From Chromatiales bacterium (GTDB taxonomy: Bacteria; Pseudomonadota; Gammaproteobacteria; SZUA-152): a stretch of 7,327 nucleotides of DNA. The DNA lies in NCBI GenBank assembly GCA_026999335.1, contig JALTPW010000906.1, positions 1-7,327 on the forward strand. Reading direction: 5' to 3'. The notes below the pieces were generated by a model, which was not told the DNA's origin, made no database searches, and was given only the letters and a program-made list of their open reading frames with translations. The translations under genes were made by a program, and so were the position numbers. Of this stretch, positions 1-6,145 are shown one piece after another (within the stretch, counting starts at the first letter, position 1; each line of letters starts with the position of its first letter).

Positions 1-18
1 TAGTCCATTCGGGTCTAG

Positions 19-24
19 TAATAT
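19..24. repeat. Putative target-site duplication TAATAT (left copy)
   Basis: TAATAT directly abuts the left inverted repeat. The identical hexamer abuts the right repeat at 402-407. A perfect 6-bp direct repeat at exactly these positions supports insertion by a DDE-type transposase. Low sequence complexity is the only reason for caution. Confidence 0.6.
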
Positions 25-42
25 CTCAAGTTTCGGGGTTCA
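25..42 (+). repeat. Left terminal inverted repeat of the 377-bp element
   Basis: CTCAAGTTTCGGGGTTCA, an exact reverse complement of 384-401. A partial match continues inward (TCAA at 46-49 opposite 377-380). Confidence 0.8.
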
Positions 43-383
43 AAATCAAGCGGGTTGTGACTGTAGCATGTTGAATGCACAGGATATCTGTATGGACGTG
101 CAGCGCAAAATCGAGTGAAGCAAGCAAACAACGACCTGCTTTTTCCGCAACATCAAAAGCGCCTACTGTCACCTCAGGGCACCTACTTTTGGTGGTGCCA
201 TGAACGCTGACAGAGCCACTGAACCCGACAGGGTTTACAGAGCACTACCATGATCCGTGGGGTGGGCAGTGTCCTACACTCTGCTGTGGTCGTAGATGAG
301 TGCAGTAAGTTGTTCCGGGCAATTAATCGTATATAAAAATTATTTAATTTCAGCTCCTTAGTGAGTATTGGGGCAATTGAAAA

Positions 384-401
384 TGAACCCCGAAACTTGA
401 G
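384..401 (-). repeat. Right terminal inverted repeat of the 377-bp element
   Basis: TGAACCCCGAAACTTGAG on the plus strand, the exact reverse complement of 25-42. It is followed at once by TAATAT, the same hexamer that precedes the left repeat. Confidence 0.8.
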
Positions 402-407
402 TAATAT
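402..407. repeat. Putative target-site duplication TAATAT (right copy)
   Basis: Direct repeat of 19-24 that immediately follows the right inverted repeat. Confidence 0.6.
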
Positions 408-575
408 AATAGTTTACAGCCTGATTCGCTTGCTTGTTATGACTATATATTACTAGATTTGACCCCTTTGCCTTATTTCTGTGGCCTGTACAAGTCGCCG
501 ACTCTTGTCTATAGCTATTCCATGTGAGTTTTATCCATGCGCTGATGGGCGTGTCAGAAATAAGGAGAGATGATC
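408..575 (+). other. Leader region of the YbaK-family gene
   Basis: Non-coding stretch between the element and the deacylase gene. It carries a TTTGACCCC string at 458-466 and ends in a strong ribosome binding site. No convincing -35/-10 pair with proper spacing could be picked. The element end lies about 170 bases from the start codon, so the insertion may sit in or just upstream of the promoter region. Confidence 0.4.
561..567 (+). promoter_or_regulatory. Ribosome binding site deciding the start at 576
   Basis: TAAGGAG lies 8 bases before the ATG at 576, which is ideal spacing. The in-frame ATG at 570 would leave only two bases, so 576 is preferred. Confidence 0.75.
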
Positions 576-1046
576 ATGGCTGTTGCAATAACATTACAGG
601 AGTATCTTGATCGTTGGGGCGTGGAGTATGAGGTGCTGCGCCACAAGCACAGCAGCAGTAGTCTGGAAACGGCGGAGGCAGCACATATCCCCGGTAGCAA
701 GCTGGCCAAGTGTGTGATGACCGAAGACTATCAGGGCTATCTGATGGTGGTGGTTCCAGCCGATCATCAGGTGGAGTTCGAGTTGTTGGACGAAGCGCTG
801 GATCGGCGCCTGGAGCTGGCCACGGAACAGGAGTTGGAGGATCTTTTCAGTGATTGTGAGATCGGGGCGATTCCGCCGCTGGGCGAGGCCTATGGTATCG
901 ATGTGGCGCTGGATGAGAGCCTGGCCGGTTGTGACGAGGTGTTTTTTGAGGCCGGTAACCACACCGAGCTGATCCACCTGCGTGGTGAGGACTTCCGGGA
1001 TTTGATGGTGGGCGCCAGCCGGGGCCGTTTCAGCGCCCACTTGTAA
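576..1046 (+). CDS. YbaK/EbsC-family aminoacyl-tRNA deacylase domain protein
   Basis: A 156-residue stand-alone YbaK/aminoacyl-tRNA-synthetase-associated domain. Known members hydrolyse mischarged tRNAs in the cytoplasm (Cys-tRNA(Pro), Ala-tRNA(Pro) and similar). Family hallmarks are visible: a Ser/Thr-rich segment with ETAEAA near residues 26-36, the conserved lysine in KLAK (K45), the hydrophobic LMVVVPA strand (56-62), GAIPPLG at 97-103 followed by YGI, and the GNHTELI strand at 127-133. Length matches the single-domain family. The start at 576 is chosen over 570 for Shine-Dalgarno spacing. It converges on the minus-strand membrane protein gene with only six bases between the stops and no obvious terminator. 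The tRNA substrate cannot be told from sequence. The domain assignment is firm; the specific activity is inferred. Confidence 0.85.
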   Translation: MAVAITLQEYLDRWGVEYEVLRHKHSSSSLETAEAAHIPGSKLAKCVMTEDYQGYLMVVVPADHQVEFELLDEALDRRLELATEQELEDLFSDCEIGAIPPLGEAYGIDVALDESLAGCDEVFFEAGNHTELIHLRGEDFRDLMVGASRGRFSAHL

Positions 1047-1052
1047 AGAGCA

Positions 1053-1244
1053 CTAGACCATCGATATCAGCAGCAGGATGAAGCCGATCACCAGGGCGAG
1101 GGGGATGAGCAGGCCCATCCAGTCTTTATTCTCTGCCTCTGCGCTGCGCTGGAAGGCGGCCTTGAGGCCGGGGCGAAACCAGAATATCAGCAGCAGGGCG
1201 AAGGCGCCCAGCAGCAGTTTTTCCCAGGTTGCCAGCGGATCCAT
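1053..1244 (-). CDS. Small two-helix membrane protein
   Basis: A 63-residue protein with two hydrophobic helices, about residues 9-24 and 43-62, joined by a charged, Arg/Lys/Glu-rich loop (about 25-42). It is probably an inner-membrane protein with a short hairpin topology; no functional family is recognised. Its ATG overlaps the stop codon of the DAHP synthase gene in a TGATG arrangement, which points to translational coupling and cotranscription. The coupling and a clean membrane pattern argue that it is a real gene rather than a chance frame. The opposite-strand frame through the same region lacks such features. No link to aromatic synthesis is implied beyond cotranscription. Confidence 0.7.
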   Translation of the reverse strand: MDPLATWEKLLLGAFALLLIFWFRPGLKAAFQRSAEAENKDWMGLLIPLALVIGFILLLISMV

Positions 1245-2305
1245 CAGGTCTTGCGGCGCTGGCGCACGGCGCTGGCCAGTTCACGTAGCAGGGGTTCGCT
1301 GTCATCCCAGCCGAGGCAGGCGTCGGTGATGCTTTGACCGAACACCAAGTCCTGTCCTTCGGCCACGTTTTGCCGACCCGCTACCAGGTGGCTTTCGATC
1401 ATGGTGCCGAGAATGTTGTGGTTGCCGGCGGCAATCTGGCCGGCTACGTCGTGGCCCACCTCGATCTGGCGTTGGTGCAGCTTGCGGCTGTTGGCGTGGC
1501 TGAAATCGATCATCAGGCGTGGTTGCAGATTCGCCTTTTCCATCTCTTTCGCGGCCAGCTCGACGCTGGCGGCATTGTAGTTGGGCTCGCGCCCACCACG
1601 CAGGATGATGTGGCAGTCTTCATTGCCGCTGGTGGCAAAGATGGCGGAATGGCCGGCCTTGGTCAATGACAGGAAATAGTGCGGCTGGCTGGCGGCCCCC
1701 ACCGCATCGATGGCGATTTTCAGCGTGCCGTCGGTGCCGTTCTTGAAGCCCACCGGGCAGGACAGGCCGGAGGCCAGCTCACGGTGTGCCTGGCTTTCCG
1801 TGGTGCGTGCGCCGATGGCGCCCCAACTGATCAGGTCGGAGATGTACTGTGGGGTGATCAGGTCGAGAAATTCGGTGCCCGCCGGGATGCCCAGGTTGTT
1901 GATGTCCAGCAGCACCTTACGCGCCAGTTTCAGGCCCTGATTGATCTCGAAGCTGCCGTTGAGGTGCGGGTCGTTGATCAGTCCCTTCCAGCCTACGGTG
2001 GTGCGTGGTTTTTCAAAATAGATACGCATCACGATGAGCAGGTCGTCGGCCAGCTCGTCGCGCAATCGTTTCAGGCGCGTGGCGTATTCCAGTGCGGCCT
2101 GCGGGTCGTGAATGGAACAGGGGCCGATGACCACCAGCAGGCGATCATCCGCATGGTTGAGGATGCGGTGAATGGCCTGACGCGTGGTGGCGGTGGTCTC
2201 TGCGGCCGTGTCGGTGATGGGGTATTCGGTGAGAACCTCGGCCGGGGGAACGACCTCTTTGATGGCCTTGATGCGCAAGTCGTCTGTTTCGTATTTCGTG
2301 GGCAT
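1244..2305 (-). CDS. aroG: 3-deoxy-7-phosphoheptulonate (DAHP) synthase, class I AroG/AroF type
   Basis: Catalyses phosphoenolpyruvate plus erythrose 4-phosphate to DAHP, the first step of the shikimate pathway, in the cytoplasm. The 353 residues align nearly end to end with E. coli AroG, offset by two. The metal ligands are conserved: C63 in GPCSIHD, H270 in DFSHAN, E304 in MIESH and D328 in ITDAC. So are the KPRTTVGWKGLINDP block (99-113) and GARTTESQAHRELASGL (165-181). The N-terminal DDLRIKAIKEVVPP segment, part of the regulatory interface in AroG, is present. D148, P152, S182 and S213 match AroG positions where feedback-altering changes are known, so allosteric control by an aromatic amino acid is likely. 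Whether Phe or Tyr is the effector cannot be settled here, so the symbol is by closest resemblance. The ATG lacks a clear Shine-Dalgarno sequence. Its stop overlaps the start of the membrane protein gene. Confidence 0.95.
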   Translation of the reverse strand: MPTKYETDDLRIKAIKEVVPPAEVLTEYPITDTAAETTATTRQAIHRILNHADDRLLVVIGPCSIHDPQAALEYATRLKRLRDELADDLLIVMRIYFEKPRTTVGWKGLINDPHLNGSFEINQGLKLARKVLLDINNLGIPAGTEFLDLITPQYISDLISWGAIGARTTESQAHRELASGLSCPVGFKNGTDGTLKIAIDAVGAASQPHYFLSLTKAGHSAIFATSGNEDCHIILRGGREPNYNAASVELAAKEMEKANLQPRLMIDFSHANSRKLHQRQIEVGHDVAGQIAAGNHNILGTMIESHLVAGRQNVAEGQDLVFGQSITDACLGWDDSEPLLRELASAVRQRRKT

Positions 2306-2433
2306 GGGTTTGCTTGTTTGGGCGCGTGGTGGGCACGGCGCGGATTGCCATGATAACGTGTGATTGTCGCTGATTCGGAGCTCTGCGTCGAGATGGAAGA
2401 TGGTTTGTGGCGACTGAATCTGCTCGAGTGGTT

Positions 2434-2452
2434 CGTCAATACCATGTTGACG
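2434..2452 (-). other. Hairpin just downstream of the lipoprotein gene
   Basis: CGTCAA (2434-2439) and TTGACG (2447-2452) form a perfect 6-bp stem with a 7-base loop, starting 3 bases after the lipoprotein stop codon. There is no T-tract after it on the minus strand, so it is at best a weak terminator or an mRNA 3'-end stabiliser. Confidence 0.35.
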
Positions 2453-2455
2453 GGA

Positions 2456-2866
2456 CTAGAATTGCGGCATATCGCTCACCAGCCACCAGCGTTTAGCCTC
2501 TTCGTCATATTCCCATTTCTGTCGGTCGATGAGCTTCCTCACGCGTGGTGAGTCTGCGAGATGGTAGGAAATACGCACCGTCTGTGTATAGCTCAGATTG
2601 TCGACGCCCATGTGGGTGTTGACGACCTTGTAGTTGGTGACACGCAGACCCTTCAGCTTTTCAGGTGGTTCCTCGCGCTTGTCCGCCTCCCAGCGGCGGA
2701 AGGCCCAGGCGGTGTCGAATTCTCCCCAACGGATGTCACGTTTGTAGTTCTTCAGCGTGTTGTTGAGGCCATCTATACGTTCACTCTTACTGATGTTGGC
2801 GCAGGCGCTGAGCAAAAGAGCAGGCAGCAGTAACCACAGGGCGTGTGTGTGGGTAAATTTGAACAT
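2456..2866 (-). CDS. Small outer-membrane-type lipoprotein of unknown function
   Basis: The 136-residue protein begins with a signal peptide (positively charged start, hydrophobic LWLLLPALLLSA) ending in a lipobox LSAC near residue 22. It should therefore be lipidated on cysteine and anchored in a membrane facing the periplasm; an Asn follows the Cys at +3, giving no inner-membrane retention signal. The mature part is soluble, Trp/Tyr- and charge-rich (KNYKRDIRWGEFDTAWAF, then KWEYDEEAKRWWLVSDMPQF at the end), and looks like a small alpha/beta domain. I do not recognise a named family. The start at 2866 is preferred over a longer frame from 2932: an AGGA sits 7 bases upstream, the signal peptide then starts correctly, and the longer version would put a charged stretch in front of it. 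It lies upstream of the DAHP synthase gene on the same strand with a 150-base gap. Confidence 0.8.
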   Translation of the reverse strand: MFKFTHTHALWLLLPALLLSACANISKSERIDGLNNTLKNYKRDIRWGEFDTAWAFRRWEADKREEPPEKLKGLRVTNYKVVNTHMGVDNLSYTQTVRISYHLADSPRVRKLIDRQKWEYDEEAKRWWLVSDMPQF

Positions 2867-2905
2867 GCCGGGTTCCTGTTTTTGACGATGTGCGATGGGC
2901 TTCCT

Positions 2906-2914
2906 TTTATACCA
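2906..2914 (-). promoter_or_regulatory. Possible extended -10 promoter of the lipoprotein gene
   Basis: Read on the minus strand this is TGGTATAAA, an extended -10 (TG-N-TATAAA), about 40 bases before the start codon. The -35 region at the usual distance is poor, which extended -10 promoters tolerate. Confidence 0.4.
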
Positions 2915-2997
2915 TAACAATCTTAAAGCCACTTCTTGTTATTGGACGTGGCCTCAAGTTTTCAGTGTGCTTGCCGATGGGTGTGGCGTATATCCTG

Positions 2998-3015
2998 CCC
3001 CACAAACAGGTGGGG
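2998..3015 (+). other. GC-rich hairpin in the leader of the HDOD gene
   Basis: CCCCAC (2998-3003) pairs perfectly with GTGGGG (3010-3015) around a 6-base loop, ending 27 bases before the GTG start. It could be a leader RNA structure or a protein-binding palindrome. There is no T-tract. Confidence 0.35.
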
Positions 3016-3042
3016 TCGCCAAATATATCGTGGTAAAAACCA

Positions 3043-4290
3043 GTGACAGCCAGTCCAGCGGACATCGACAGTCTTTCCGGCTTGATTCCCTTCAACGGAT
3101 GCCATGAAGATGAGCTGATCGTGCTTGCCGATCATGCCTGGGTGATTGATGAGCGTAAGGGTTATGTGCTCGCTGAACGGGATAGCAGTGACGAATGGGA
3201 CTATTACCTGTTGAAAGGGGTGCTGCACCTGGTGTCGAATGATGGCAAGGTGCTGGAGATCAGGGCCGGGACGGAGGCGGCCCGGCATCCGGTTGCCCAC
3301 TTACAGCCGCGCAAGTACACCATTCGGGCGCGGACAGCGGTGCAGTTTCTGCGCGTGCAGAAGGCATTACTGGCAAGCCTGAAGTATGTGCCCAGCAGAC
3401 AGGTGTGCATGTTGGAGGAGGATGACGAACATCACGGACTGAGCGTGCATCCCCTGTACACGGAAATCTATGATGACCTGCTCAATGATCGCCTGGTCTT
3501 GCCCAGTCTGCCGGATATCGCCGTGAAGATTCGCCACCTGATCGATGAGGAAGAGGCCTCTGTGCAACAGATCGCCACACTGGTACAGACGGATCTCGCC
3601 ATCAGCGCCAAACTGATGAAAATCGCCAACGGCGCGCTTTATCATGGCCTGCGCCCCGTGGACAGTTGTCTGCAGGCCATTTCCCGTCTGGGACTTGAGT
3701 CTACCCGGAACCTGGTGGTGGGCTTCGTCCTGCGCAACCTGTTCAAAGAGAAGATCCCCACAGCTTTGTTGGCCCGGCATGCCCGGCAGCTGTGGGAGCA
3801 CAGTGTAGAGGTTGGCGCCATTGCCCAGGTGCTGGCGGAAGTGACGCCGGGAATGAGTCCTGACGAAGCCCTGTTGGTCGGCCTGCTGCATGATATCGGT
3901 GAGCTGGTCATTCTTTCTTATGCCAAAAACTACCGGGAGTTGGCCGAAGATCGTGTAGCCTTGGCGCAGATCTGTGCCGAGTTAAAGGGTGAGCTGGGGG
4001 GGATAATCCTGCGTGAATGGGGTTTTTCAGAAGCCTTTGTCACTGCTGCGCAAGAGGCGGAGAAATGGTCTCGTGATCCGGCCCCGGAGCCCGATTACTG
4101 CGATATCGCCATCGTTGCGCAATTACACAGTTTTGTGGGTACGGCAAAGATGCAGGATCTGCCCAAGCTCGGCGAAGTGCCGGCCTTTTGCAAAATCGCC
4201 CACGGCGAGCTGACGCCGGAAATGAGCATGAGGTTGCTGGATCAGGCCAAAGAGCAGATTTCAGAGGTCAGGCAGCTGTTGGCGGGTTAG
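3043..4290 (+). CDS. HDOD-domain protein with N-terminal cyclic-nucleotide-binding-like domain
   Basis: A 415-residue cytoplasmic protein, probably a signalling or regulatory scaffold. Residues about 15-115 resemble a cyclic-nucleotide-binding (CRP-like) beta-barrel (GLIPFNGCHEDELIVLA, later YTIRARTAVQFLRV). The usual phosphate-binding cassette (RxGE...RSA) is not clear, so ligand binding may be lost or altered. Residues about 150-345 are an HDOD domain: LPSLPDIAVKIRHLI (153-167), a helical segment with TDLAISAKLMKIANGALY (183-200), AISRLGLESTRNLVV (212-226), WEHS (251-254) and LLHDIGELVI (281-290). The HD pair is H283-D284. HDOD proteins are relatives of HD-GYP phosphodiesterases that often lack the full metal site, so catalysis is doubtful. 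GTG at 3043 is the first start after an in-frame stop at 3034; its ribosome binding site is weak. It stands alone, with a divergent lipoprotein gene upstream. Confidence 0.88.
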   Translation: MTASPADIDSLSGLIPFNGCHEDELIVLADHAWVIDERKGYVLAERDSSDEWDYYLLKGVLHLVSNDGKVLEIRAGTEAARHPVAHLQPRKYTIRARTAVQFLRVQKALLASLKYVPSRQVCMLEEDDEHHGLSVHPLYTEIYDDLLNDRLVLPSLPDIAVKIRHLIDEEEASVQQIATLVQTDLAISAKLMKIANGALYHGLRPVDSCLQAISRLGLESTRNLVVGFVLRNLFKEKIPTALLARHARQLWEHSVEVGAIAQVLAEVTPGMSPDEALLVGLLHDIGELVILSYAKNYRELAEDRVALAQICAELKGELGGIILREWGFSEAFVTAAQEAEKWSRDPAPEPDYCDIAIVAQLHSFVGTAKMQDLPKLGEVPAFCKIAHGELTPEMSMRLLDQAKEQISEVRQLLAG

Positions 4291-4619
4291 TACTTCATCA
4301 ACGTAACACTGACGGATATCCAGTAGCGTGGGTATGCTTTATGCGCCTTCGCGTCATTCACTTCCCATATTTCGAATCTCCAAAACCTGAACTCTGTGTC
4401 GCTCAGCTCAGAGGGTGTTTCCTTTGTTTTTATTTGGCTTCATGTAGGTCGGGGGTGTCGTTTATGCATGGTGGCACAGATTCCGCGTGCTATACGGCAA
4501 ACGCCGCATAGCACGCCAAAATCAATGATATTCAGGCAAAAGCCTTATATTAAGCGTCATGCCTTCTGGAGTGATCGCAGAGTAGCTTCCTCGAAATAAA
4601 CTTGAAAAAACCTAAAATA
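4291..4619. other. Intergenic stretch between the HDOD gene and the toxin-antitoxin pair
   Basis: About 330 bases without a supported gene. Composition shifts from GC-rich to AT-richer across it. It contains a strong hairpin at 4485-4516 (own entry), a small AGGC-AAAA-GCCT hairpin near 4532, and a weak CTCTG/CAGAG inverted repeat near 4392-4412 followed at a distance by a T-rich run, which might serve as a poor terminator for the HDOD gene. Short reading frames here overlap the hairpins and show no protein-like pattern. Confidence 0.5.
4485..4516. repeat. Strong 14-bp hairpin, single mismatch
   Basis: GCGTGCTATACGGC (4485-4498) and GCCGCATAGCACGC (4503-4516) surround the loop AAAC. There is one mismatch, which becomes a G-U pair in RNA from the minus strand. 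No T-tract follows on either strand, so it is not a standard terminator. A REP-type or other dispersed palindrome is possible. Confidence 0.6.
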
Positions 4620-4630
4620 AGATCTATATT
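4602..4630 (+). promoter_or_regulatory. Sigma-70 promoter of the toxin-antitoxin operon
   Basis: TTGAAA at 4602-4607 and TATATT at 4625-4630 are separated by exactly 17 bases. The -10 hexamer lies inside the left arm of the palindromic operator, so repressor binding would block RNA polymerase. Confidence 0.75.
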
Positions 4631-4649
4631 TGATGCTAAATATAGATCT
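4620..4649. promoter_or_regulatory. Palindromic operator for antitoxin autoregulation
   Basis: AGATCTATATTT (4620-4631) and AAATATAGATCT (4638-4649) are perfect 12-base inverted arms with a 6-base spacer. They overlap the -10 box and lie 16 bases before the antitoxin start. Phd/YefM antitoxins bind such palindromes alone and, with toxin, more tightly (conditional cooperativity). Confidence 0.75.
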
Positions 4650-4664
4650 GACTGAGGCGTTGTT

Positions 4665-4916
4665 ATGAGGCAAGTATTATCTAGTTGCTCCGCAAGTATT
4701 TCAGAATTAAAGAAAAATCCAACAGCTCTGCTTAATGAGGCTGAAGGCGCTCCTATTGCAATACTTAACCATAATGTTCCGGCAGCGTATCTCATACCAG
4801 CTGAAACCTATGAATGGCTAATGGATAAGTTGGAAGATTCTGAGCTGGCTCAAATTGTGAGAGACAGGGCTGATGAAAAGGAACAAGCGGTAGAAGTAAA
4901 TCTGGATGACTTATAA
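4665..4916 (+). CDS. Type II antitoxin, Phd/YefM (StbD-like) family
   Basis: The 83-residue protein neutralises the RelE-type toxin encoded next to it and should repress its own promoter through the palindrome at 4620-4649. Phd/YefM hallmarks are visible: SISELKKNPTALLNEAEGAPIAILNHN (about 11-37), then AAYLIPAETYEWLMDKLED. The first half is the DNA-binding dimer fold. The C-terminal tail (DEKEQAVEVNLDDL, about 70-83) is acidic and should wrap the toxin. The closest remembered relatives are StbD-type antitoxins, which share the VDLDDL-like end. A GAGG ribosome binding site lies 7 bases before the ATG. The gene overlaps the toxin gene by 11 bases, so translation is coupled. Such antitoxins are often misnamed RelB; the fold here is Phd/YefM. 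Confidence 0.92.
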   Translation: MRQVLSSCSASISELKKNPTALLNEAEGAPIAILNHNVPAAYLIPAETYEWLMDKLEDSELAQIVRDRADEKEQAVEVNLDDL

Positions 4917-5190
4917 AATCAAGTTCTTGCCGAGTGCTCTGAAAGAATGGAAAAAACTAGCTCCGCCAATACGGAAGCAGTTCAAAAAGAAGCTTGAAGA
5001 GAGAATAGAAAATCCACACAACCCAGCAAATCAGCTACACGGTTTTAAAAGTGTATATAAGATTAAATTGCGTTCGGTGGGGTATCGTCTGGTATATGAA
5101 GTTAACGATAGTGAAATAGTTGTTTACGTAATCGCTGTTGGTAAAAGAGATCGAGGCCTAGTGTATAACAAAGCAGAAAGGCGAAAGTAG
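4906..5190 (+). CDS. RelE/StbE-family mRNA interferase toxin
   Basis: The 94-residue toxin should cut mRNA in the ribosomal A site and stall translation when the antitoxin is degraded. It aligns with E. coli RelE without gaps over the first 87 residues. All residues implicated in RelE catalysis fall at the same numbers: K52, K54, R61, R81 and Y87. Shared blocks include ALKEWKKL (11-18), YKIKLRS (51-57), GYRLVYEV (59-66) and VGKRDR (78-83). It therefore looks fully active, not decayed. Its ATG lies inside the last codons of the antitoxin gene (11-base overlap), the common antitoxin-first layout. The exact partnering with a Phd/YefM antitoxin rather than true RelB matches the StbDE pattern. The gene is AT-rich like the rest of the right part of the window. 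Confidence 0.95.
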   Translation: MTYKIKFLPSALKEWKKLAPPIRKQFKKKLEERIENPHNPANQLHGFKSVYKIKLRSVGYRLVYEVNDSEIVVYVIAVGKRDRGLVYNKAERRK

Positions 5191-5563
5191 GCATAAGACA
5201 TATGAGCCGTTTCTCTGTCAATAGGCATTAACTATCTTTTTCGGCCCTTTGCAGAGCCAAACTAAAATCAATTAACAAAACTGAATATTTTGTCTATCAT
5301 CGTCGCTGCCAAGCAAAGTGCTTACAGTAAACACATATAGAAGGTCTCTTATTGCGGTTTCAGTGTTGCCTGAATTTTTCGCTATCCGTATCGAAGTGCA
5401 GTGAGGTAAAAGGGGATGGAGCGGTTAAATATTAACCATTTATTTTCCTTTTAATTTAATCCTTCCATACTTTTTTTCCCGCCTTTTTCCGTTTTTCATA
5501 AATCACCGCAAGGTTGGTCAGCGCAGATAATTTTCAGTTTTGTTTATTTTCAAAGGAAGTATT
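5191..5563. other. Intergenic stretch between the toxin and phosphatase genes
   Basis: About 370 AT-rich bases with no supported gene on either strand. It holds a perfect GGTTAA-ATA-TTAACC palindrome at 5423-5437, a short imperfect GGCCCT/AGAGCC hairpin near 5244-5260 and a T- and C-rich run at about 5440-5505. No clear promoter with correct spacing was found, though the phosphatase gene must be transcribed from here or from the toxin operon. Confidence 0.5.
5423..5437. repeat. Perfect 15-base palindrome GGTTAA-ATA-TTAACC
   Basis: Six-base arms around a 3-base centre, 126 bases before the phosphatase start. It is AT-rich and short enough to be chance. It could be an operator. Confidence 0.3.
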
Positions 5564-6145
5564 ATGGAAGTAGTTTTGCTAAGGCATGGAAAAGTAGATT
5601 ATCCACCTATAAAAATTGTATCCTCCTCGGAGTTTAAACGTTGGGTTGATGCTTATAACTCAAACGAACTAGATAGCGATGTTCTACCGGCTAATCATGC
5701 ACTGGAAATGGCGCAATCAGCTAATTTTGTTGTGTGTAGCGATCTACCTAGGTCTATAGAGTCCGCTCGGTATTTAGATATTAGTGCGATCAGTTTAACC
5801 TCATCTCTTTTTCAAGAAGCAGGGCTACCTATTCGAGTCTGGAATTTTCCAAGACTTTCAGTGAGAATATGGGCCATATTTTTTAGAATTGCTTGGCTCT
5901 TTGGGTTTTCTCAAGATTCTGAGTCATTCGTTGAAACTAAGGAAAGAGCTAAAAAAGCAGCTAGTATTTTAATCGAACAGGCAAATAAATATGAAAGAGT
6001 TCTATTTATTGGTCACGGAATAATCAATAGATTAATTGCTAAAGAATTAAGGGTTTTAGGCTGGAAAGGCCCCAAAGTTCCTGCTAGAAAATATTGGGAT
6101 TATGGGGTTTATCAAAAAAAACATAACGAATATAAGTATGAATAA
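5564..6145 (+). CDS. Histidine phosphatase (phosphoglycerate mutase-like) family protein
   Basis: The 193-residue protein belongs to the histidine phosphatase superfamily, which removes phosphate through a phosphohistidine intermediate. The full catalytic set is visible: R7-H8 in LRHG, R63 in SDLPRSIESA, the acid E85 in FQEAGLP and H151 in FIGHG. The ends also fit (WDYGVYQ near 178-184). A hydrophobic stretch at about 102-116 (IWAIFFRIAWLFGF) may make it membrane-associated or simply fill the core. The substrate cannot be told; broad phosphatases such as SixA or CobC share the motifs. The start at 5564 is preferred over an upstream in-frame TTG at 5540 because AAAGGAAG lies just upstream at good spacing. 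Its end overlaps the aspartyl protease gene, suggesting an operon. Confidence 0.85.
   Translation: MEVVLLRHGKVDYPPIKIVSSSEFKRWVDAYNSNELDSDVLPANHALEMAQSANFVVCSDLPRSIESARYLDISAISLTSSLFQEAGLPIRVWNFPRLSVRIWAIFFRIAWLFGFSQDSESFVETKERAKKAASILIEQANKYERVLFIGHGIINRLIAKELRVLGWKGPKVPARKYWDYGVYQKKHNEYKYE

Larger units (their letters stand above)
25..401. mobile_element. Short non-autonomous element with 18-bp terminal inverted repeats
   Basis: The ends are perfect 18-bp inverted repeats: CTCAAGTTTCGGGGTTCA at 25-42 and its reverse complement at 384-401. The hexamer TAATAT directly abuts both outer ends (19-24 and 402-407), as a target-site duplication would. The 377-bp interior has no credible reading frame but has several small hairpins, so this looks like a MITE or a deletion derivative of an insertion sequence that would need a transposase in trans. 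The inner flank of the right end, read outward to inward on the minus strand, continues as a TTTTCAATTGCCCC-like stretch. This recalls the repeated A-rich and GACCCC-type motifs at some IS21-family ends, but that family link is a guess. The inverted repeats and duplication are seen directly; mobility is inferred. Confidence 0.7.

Noticed and set aside
594..1040. Long minus-strand frame opposite the YbaK-family gene
   Set aside because: It mirrors a gene with clear family motifs and shows no domain pattern itself.
1679..2353. Long plus-strand frame opposite the DAHP synthase
   Set aside because: The opposite strand encodes a nearly full-length AroG match; this frame is low-information, Ala/Gly/Val-rich shadow sequence.
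3367..3891. Minus-strand frame inside the HDOD gene
   Set aside because: Gln/His-rich sequence typical of the antisense of a coding gene; no recognisable domain.
4392..4440. Rho-independent terminator after the HDOD gene
   Set aside because: The CTCTG/CAGAG stem is short with a long loop, and the T-rich run is interrupted and too far away.
4188..4511. Plus-strand frame spanning the HDOD 3' end and the intergenic region
   Set aside because: Most of it overlaps the real gene or the 4485-4516 hairpin; no protein-like pattern and no ribosome binding site.
5191..5563. CRISPR array or tandem repeats in the gap
   Set aside because: No regularly spaced repeats are present here or anywhere in the window.
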